Part shown: piece after piece, positions 6,478 through 7,494 of the stretch
How the letters are laid out: each line of letters opens with the position of its first letter
How positions within the stretch are numbered: position 1 is the first letter of the stretch
Assembly: GCA_035256645.1 (NCBI GenBank)
Contig: DATEXU010000242.1
Coordinates: 1 to 7,494 of the forward strand
DNA length: 7,494 nt
Direction: 5' to 3'
Source of the DNA: G026625185 sp035256645
GTDB taxonomy: Bacteria; Desulfobacterota; WTBG01; JAGOGO01
Notes under the pieces: generated by a model
Told to the model about the DNA's origin: nothing
Database searches by the model: none
Seen by the model: the letters and a program-made list of their open reading frames with translations, nothing else
Program-made: the position numbers and the translations under genes

Positions 6478-6544
6478 GACAAAATAATAGTTTTTCAACA
6501 GCCTGTTAAGACAAAGCGCGGAGCAATCTCATTTCCAAATAACA

Positions 6545-6589
6545 AATAAAAAGGACAGCGTTTACCATCAAAGATGGAAATAACTGTCC
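6545..6589 (-). terminator. Rho-independent terminator after the small secreted protein gene
   Basis: Read on the minus strand, an imperfect hairpin has an outer stem GGACAG/CTGTCC (6589-6584 with 6558-6553) and an inner stem CCATC/GATGG around a 3-base loop. An internal loop separates the two, and a T-rich run (TTTTTATT, 6552-6545) follows directly. It ends 38 bases beyond the stop codon of the gene at 6627 and separates that transcript from lnt. Confidence 0.75.
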
Positions 6590-6626
6590 ATAAGGTTAAT
6601 TAATTGAAAGGGCACGCGGAAGAGTA

Positions 6627-7046
6627 TTATTCGCTTGGAACTTTAACCACTGAAGTCACTACAATCCACGGGCGTTTCTCCTCACAAGACTCGACCCATC
6701 CAGAAATGATGACCCTGTCTCCGGCCTTAAGCGGACAGAGGATTCCTGCTTTCTCTTTTTCCATAAAATACTGAAAAATTTCATTGGTTCGAAAATTTAC
6801 ATAGTCCTTAGAACTAAATCGAGTATCGCAACCATGAAACCAATCGTCTAAAATGCTCGTAGAAGTATCAAGATAAATTCCTTCAGTAACAATGTTCTTT
6901 TTTACATAATTGCACGGCCTTATGTTTAAACATTTTTCACTTACCGGGCCTTCATCTTCTCCCGTGGATTCCTGAGCTAAAAGGGCAAGCGGTTTAGAAA
7001 GCAGAAAAACCCCAAAAATTATTGCCACAAAGATTATTTTCTTCAT
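6627..7046 (-). CDS. Small exported cysteine-containing protein of unknown function
   Basis: I do not recognise a family with confidence. The 139-residue product has a clear Sec signal peptide: KK at positions 2-3, a hydrophobic core of about residues 4-23, and a probable cleavage in ALLA-QES near residue 24-25. The mature protein of about 115 residues has five cysteines (39, 45, 73, 104, 121), suggesting disulfides or metal binding in the periplasm, with one cysteine left unpaired. The C-terminal half, with LKAGDRVIISGWVESC then RPWIVVTSVVKV, resembles the strands of a small OB-fold-like barrel by eye only. The first Cys is not in a lipobox, so it is not a lipoprotein. Translation signals are strong (AAGGAGG, 4 bases before ATG). 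It is monocistronic, with its own terminator downstream, and lies between two repeat elements. Confidence 0.8.
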   Translation of the reverse strand: MKKIIFVAIIFGVFLLSKPLALLAQESTGEDEGPVSEKCLNIRPCNYVKKNIVTEGIYLDTSTSILDDWFHGCDTRFSSKDYVNFRTNEIFQYFMEKEKAGILCPLKAGDRVIISGWVESCEEKRPWIVVTSVVKVPSE

Positions 7047-7050
7047 GGTT

Positions 7051-7057
7051 CCTCCTT
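7051..7057 (-). promoter_or_regulatory. Strong ribosome binding site of the secreted protein gene
   Basis: The minus strand reads AAGGAGG, a near-perfect Shine-Dalgarno sequence, four bases before the ATG at 7046. It is the strongest such site in the window and supports the reality of this unknown gene. Confidence 0.8.
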
Positions 7058-7126
7058 TAATAAATGTAACTCAAATTTATTGTTTTAGATGTGTTAGAAA
7101 CTAATTCCAAAGTAATTTTTTAAAAT

Positions 7127-7154
7127 TTTATCATAACTAAAACAGAAGATTCAA
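7127..7154 (-). promoter_or_regulatory. Candidate promoter of the secreted protein gene
   Basis: On the minus strand TTGAAT (7154-7149) is followed by 16 bases and GATAAA (7132-7127). Each box matches four of six consensus bases. The spacing and the roughly 75-base leader are reasonable, but the region is AT-rich and such matches arise by chance. Confidence 0.3.
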
Positions 7155-7301
7155 GAATTTTTTTTGTAGCGATAGTTGGCTGCCTTTTTTTATTGCTAAT
7201 TCAACCGCTTGCCGAGCTCAGTGCATCACCTTACTTTTTATTTTCTCATTTTCATAAAAATAACCTTGATGAAGTCGTAAAAAGTCGAAATCCGCGGGTT
7301 T

Positions 7302-7336
7302 TGTCATGCTGACCCTTCGACGAACTCAGGGTGACA
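7302..7336. repeat. Palindromic unit 1 of the right element
   Basis: TGTCA at 7302-7306 faces TGACA at 7332-7336, with ACCCT and AGGGT as inner arms. It starts with TGTCATGCTGA, identical to 6409-6419, and ends with TCAGGGTGACA. The flanking GCATGAC at 7345-7351 also inverts GTCATGC at 7303-7309. Confidence 0.65.
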
Positions 7337-7369
7337 GTGTCGAAGCATGACGTAATGTCAATTACTTAT

Positions 7370-7398
7370 GTTCACCCTTCGACAGGCTCAGGGTGACA
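7370..7398. repeat. Palindromic unit 2 of the right element
   Basis: This has the form CACCCTTCGACAGGCTCAGGG with a TGACA end: CACCCT and AGGGTG form the stem arms. It is the cleanest copy of the unit in the window. Confidence 0.65.
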
Positions 7399-7403
7399 CC
7401 CTC

Positions 7404-7438
7404 TGTCAGCGTGAGTTTATCGAACGGTCAGGGTGACA
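7404..7438. repeat. Palindromic unit 3 of the right element (degenerate)
   Basis: TGTCA at 7404-7408 faces TGACA at 7434-7438, and the right arm TCAGGGTGACA is exact, but the left arm has diverged (GCGTGAG, then TTATCGAACGG). It appears to be an older or inverted copy of the same unit. Confidence 0.55.
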
Positions 7439-7494
7439 TCTTCGACTTTTTACGAACTCATCGAATTTTGTAACAACACGGTTTCAATGGGCAG

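Larger units (their letters stand above)
6372..6508. mobile_element. MITE-like element with 20-base terminal inverted repeats
   Basis: The ends at 6372-6391 and 6489-6508 are inverted copies with one mismatch in 20; the inner 14 bases (GCTGTTGAAAAACT) are perfect. The 137-base element has no reading frame of note. Inside are two hairpins: 6412-6432 (8-base stem, ATGCTGAA with TTCAGCAT) and 6457-6477 (9-base stem, ACCCTGAAC with GTTCAGGGT, loop of 3). The outermost bases are TA at both ends, which would fit a TA target duplication of the IS630/Tc1-mariner kind, but because the ends are symmetric this cannot be proven here. No transposase is present, so it would be non-autonomous. It could alternatively be an extended REP/palindromic repeat unit. 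Confidence 0.6.
7047..7267. other. Intergenic region upstream of the secreted protein gene
   Basis: No reading frame is seen on either strand. It holds the ribosome binding site and candidate promoter listed separately. The part from about 7160 to 7240 is locally less AT-rich and can form short weak hairpins, but I could not match it to a known RNA or riboswitch class. With the repeat element that follows, the gene-free stretch continues to the window end. Confidence 0.5.
7268..7462. mobile_element. Second MITE-like element with 22-base terminal inverted repeats
   Basis: The ends at 7268-7289 and 7441-7462 are inverted copies with two mismatches in 22; the inner 15 bases (TCGTAAAAAGTCGAA) are perfect. 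Between them are three imperfect palindromic units, 7302-7336, 7370-7398 and 7404-7438, each ending in TCAGGGTGACA and bearing a CCCTTCGA-type or related arm. The 195-base element has no coding capacity. Its terminal sequence differs from that of the left element, but the internal motif is shared. The base composition is clearly less AT-rich than the flanking intergenic DNA. It is probably a non-autonomous element or a composite palindromic repeat. No target duplication is evident. Confidence 0.6.

Noticed and set aside
7166..7191. Plus-strand hairpin followed by a T run, terminator-like
   Set aside because: The stem is only five pairs with one G-T wobble and an eight-base loop, and there is no plus-strand gene for it to terminate.
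7160..7240. Possible cyclic di-GMP (GEMM-I) riboswitch upstream of the secreted protein gene
   Set aside because: GGCAAGC and GGCAGCC segments on the minus strand superficially recall it, but the conserved GACGCAAAGCC core and paired P2/P3 helices are missing.
7302..7438. CRISPR-like array (three repeated units in a row)
   Set aside because: The units are imperfect palindromes of unequal length and spacing, with no distinct spacers and no cas gene; they fit REP-like repeats inside an inverted-repeat element.

Overview
The window reads as chromosomal DNA of a Gram-negative (diderm) bacterium of moderately AT-rich composition. All seven complete genes and one partial gene lie on the minus strand. 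Type IV pilus alignment-complex genes, outer-membrane lipoprotein signals and an apolipoprotein N-acyltransferase together require an outer membrane. The gene style and the interspersed palindromic repeats would fit a deltaproteobacterial (Desulfobacterota-like) or similar environmental lineage, but the sequence does not settle the phylum.

Right part (about 6325-7494): a small secreted protein of unknown function, rich in cysteine (6627-7046), has a strong ribosome binding site and is followed by a rho-independent terminator (6545-6589). It sits between two non-coding elements, 6372-6508 and 7268-7462. Each has terminal inverted repeats and internal hairpins, and they share an 11-base motif found four times in the window. 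They look like miniature inverted-repeat (MITE-like) or palindromic repeat elements.

Middle (4762-6324): lnt encodes the enzyme that adds the third acyl chain to lipoproteins, with its Glu-Lys-Cys catalytic residues intact. A very AT-rich 203-base gap follows. It holds a good sigma70-type promoter (TTGACA, 17 bases, TATTTT) reading toward the pilus genes and a 14-base perfect palindrome in the presumed 5' leader.

Left part (1-4558): one tightly packed operon reads, in transcription order, small XRE-type HTH protein, pilM, pilN, pilO, pilP, pilQ. The gaps are 18, 0, 39, 19 and 5 bases. PilM (cytoplasmic actin-like ring), PilN and PilO (inner-membrane bitopic proteins), PilP (lipoprotein) and PilQ (secretin) form the envelope-spanning frame of the type IV pilus. 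Two things depart from the textbook versions. PilP is about twice the usual length, with an extra N-terminal lipoprotein domain. PilQ carries a lipobox and so may be a lipid-anchored secretin. Both would be substrates of the lipoprotein maturation pathway that ends with the neighbouring Lnt. pilQ runs off the left edge before its secretin domain.

Overall this is mainly a recognisable housekeeping and pilus locus. I do not see a wholly new system. The points most worth checking are the PilP fusion, the HTH protein leading the operon, the lipid-anchored PilQ and the repeat-element pair around the unknown secreted protein.
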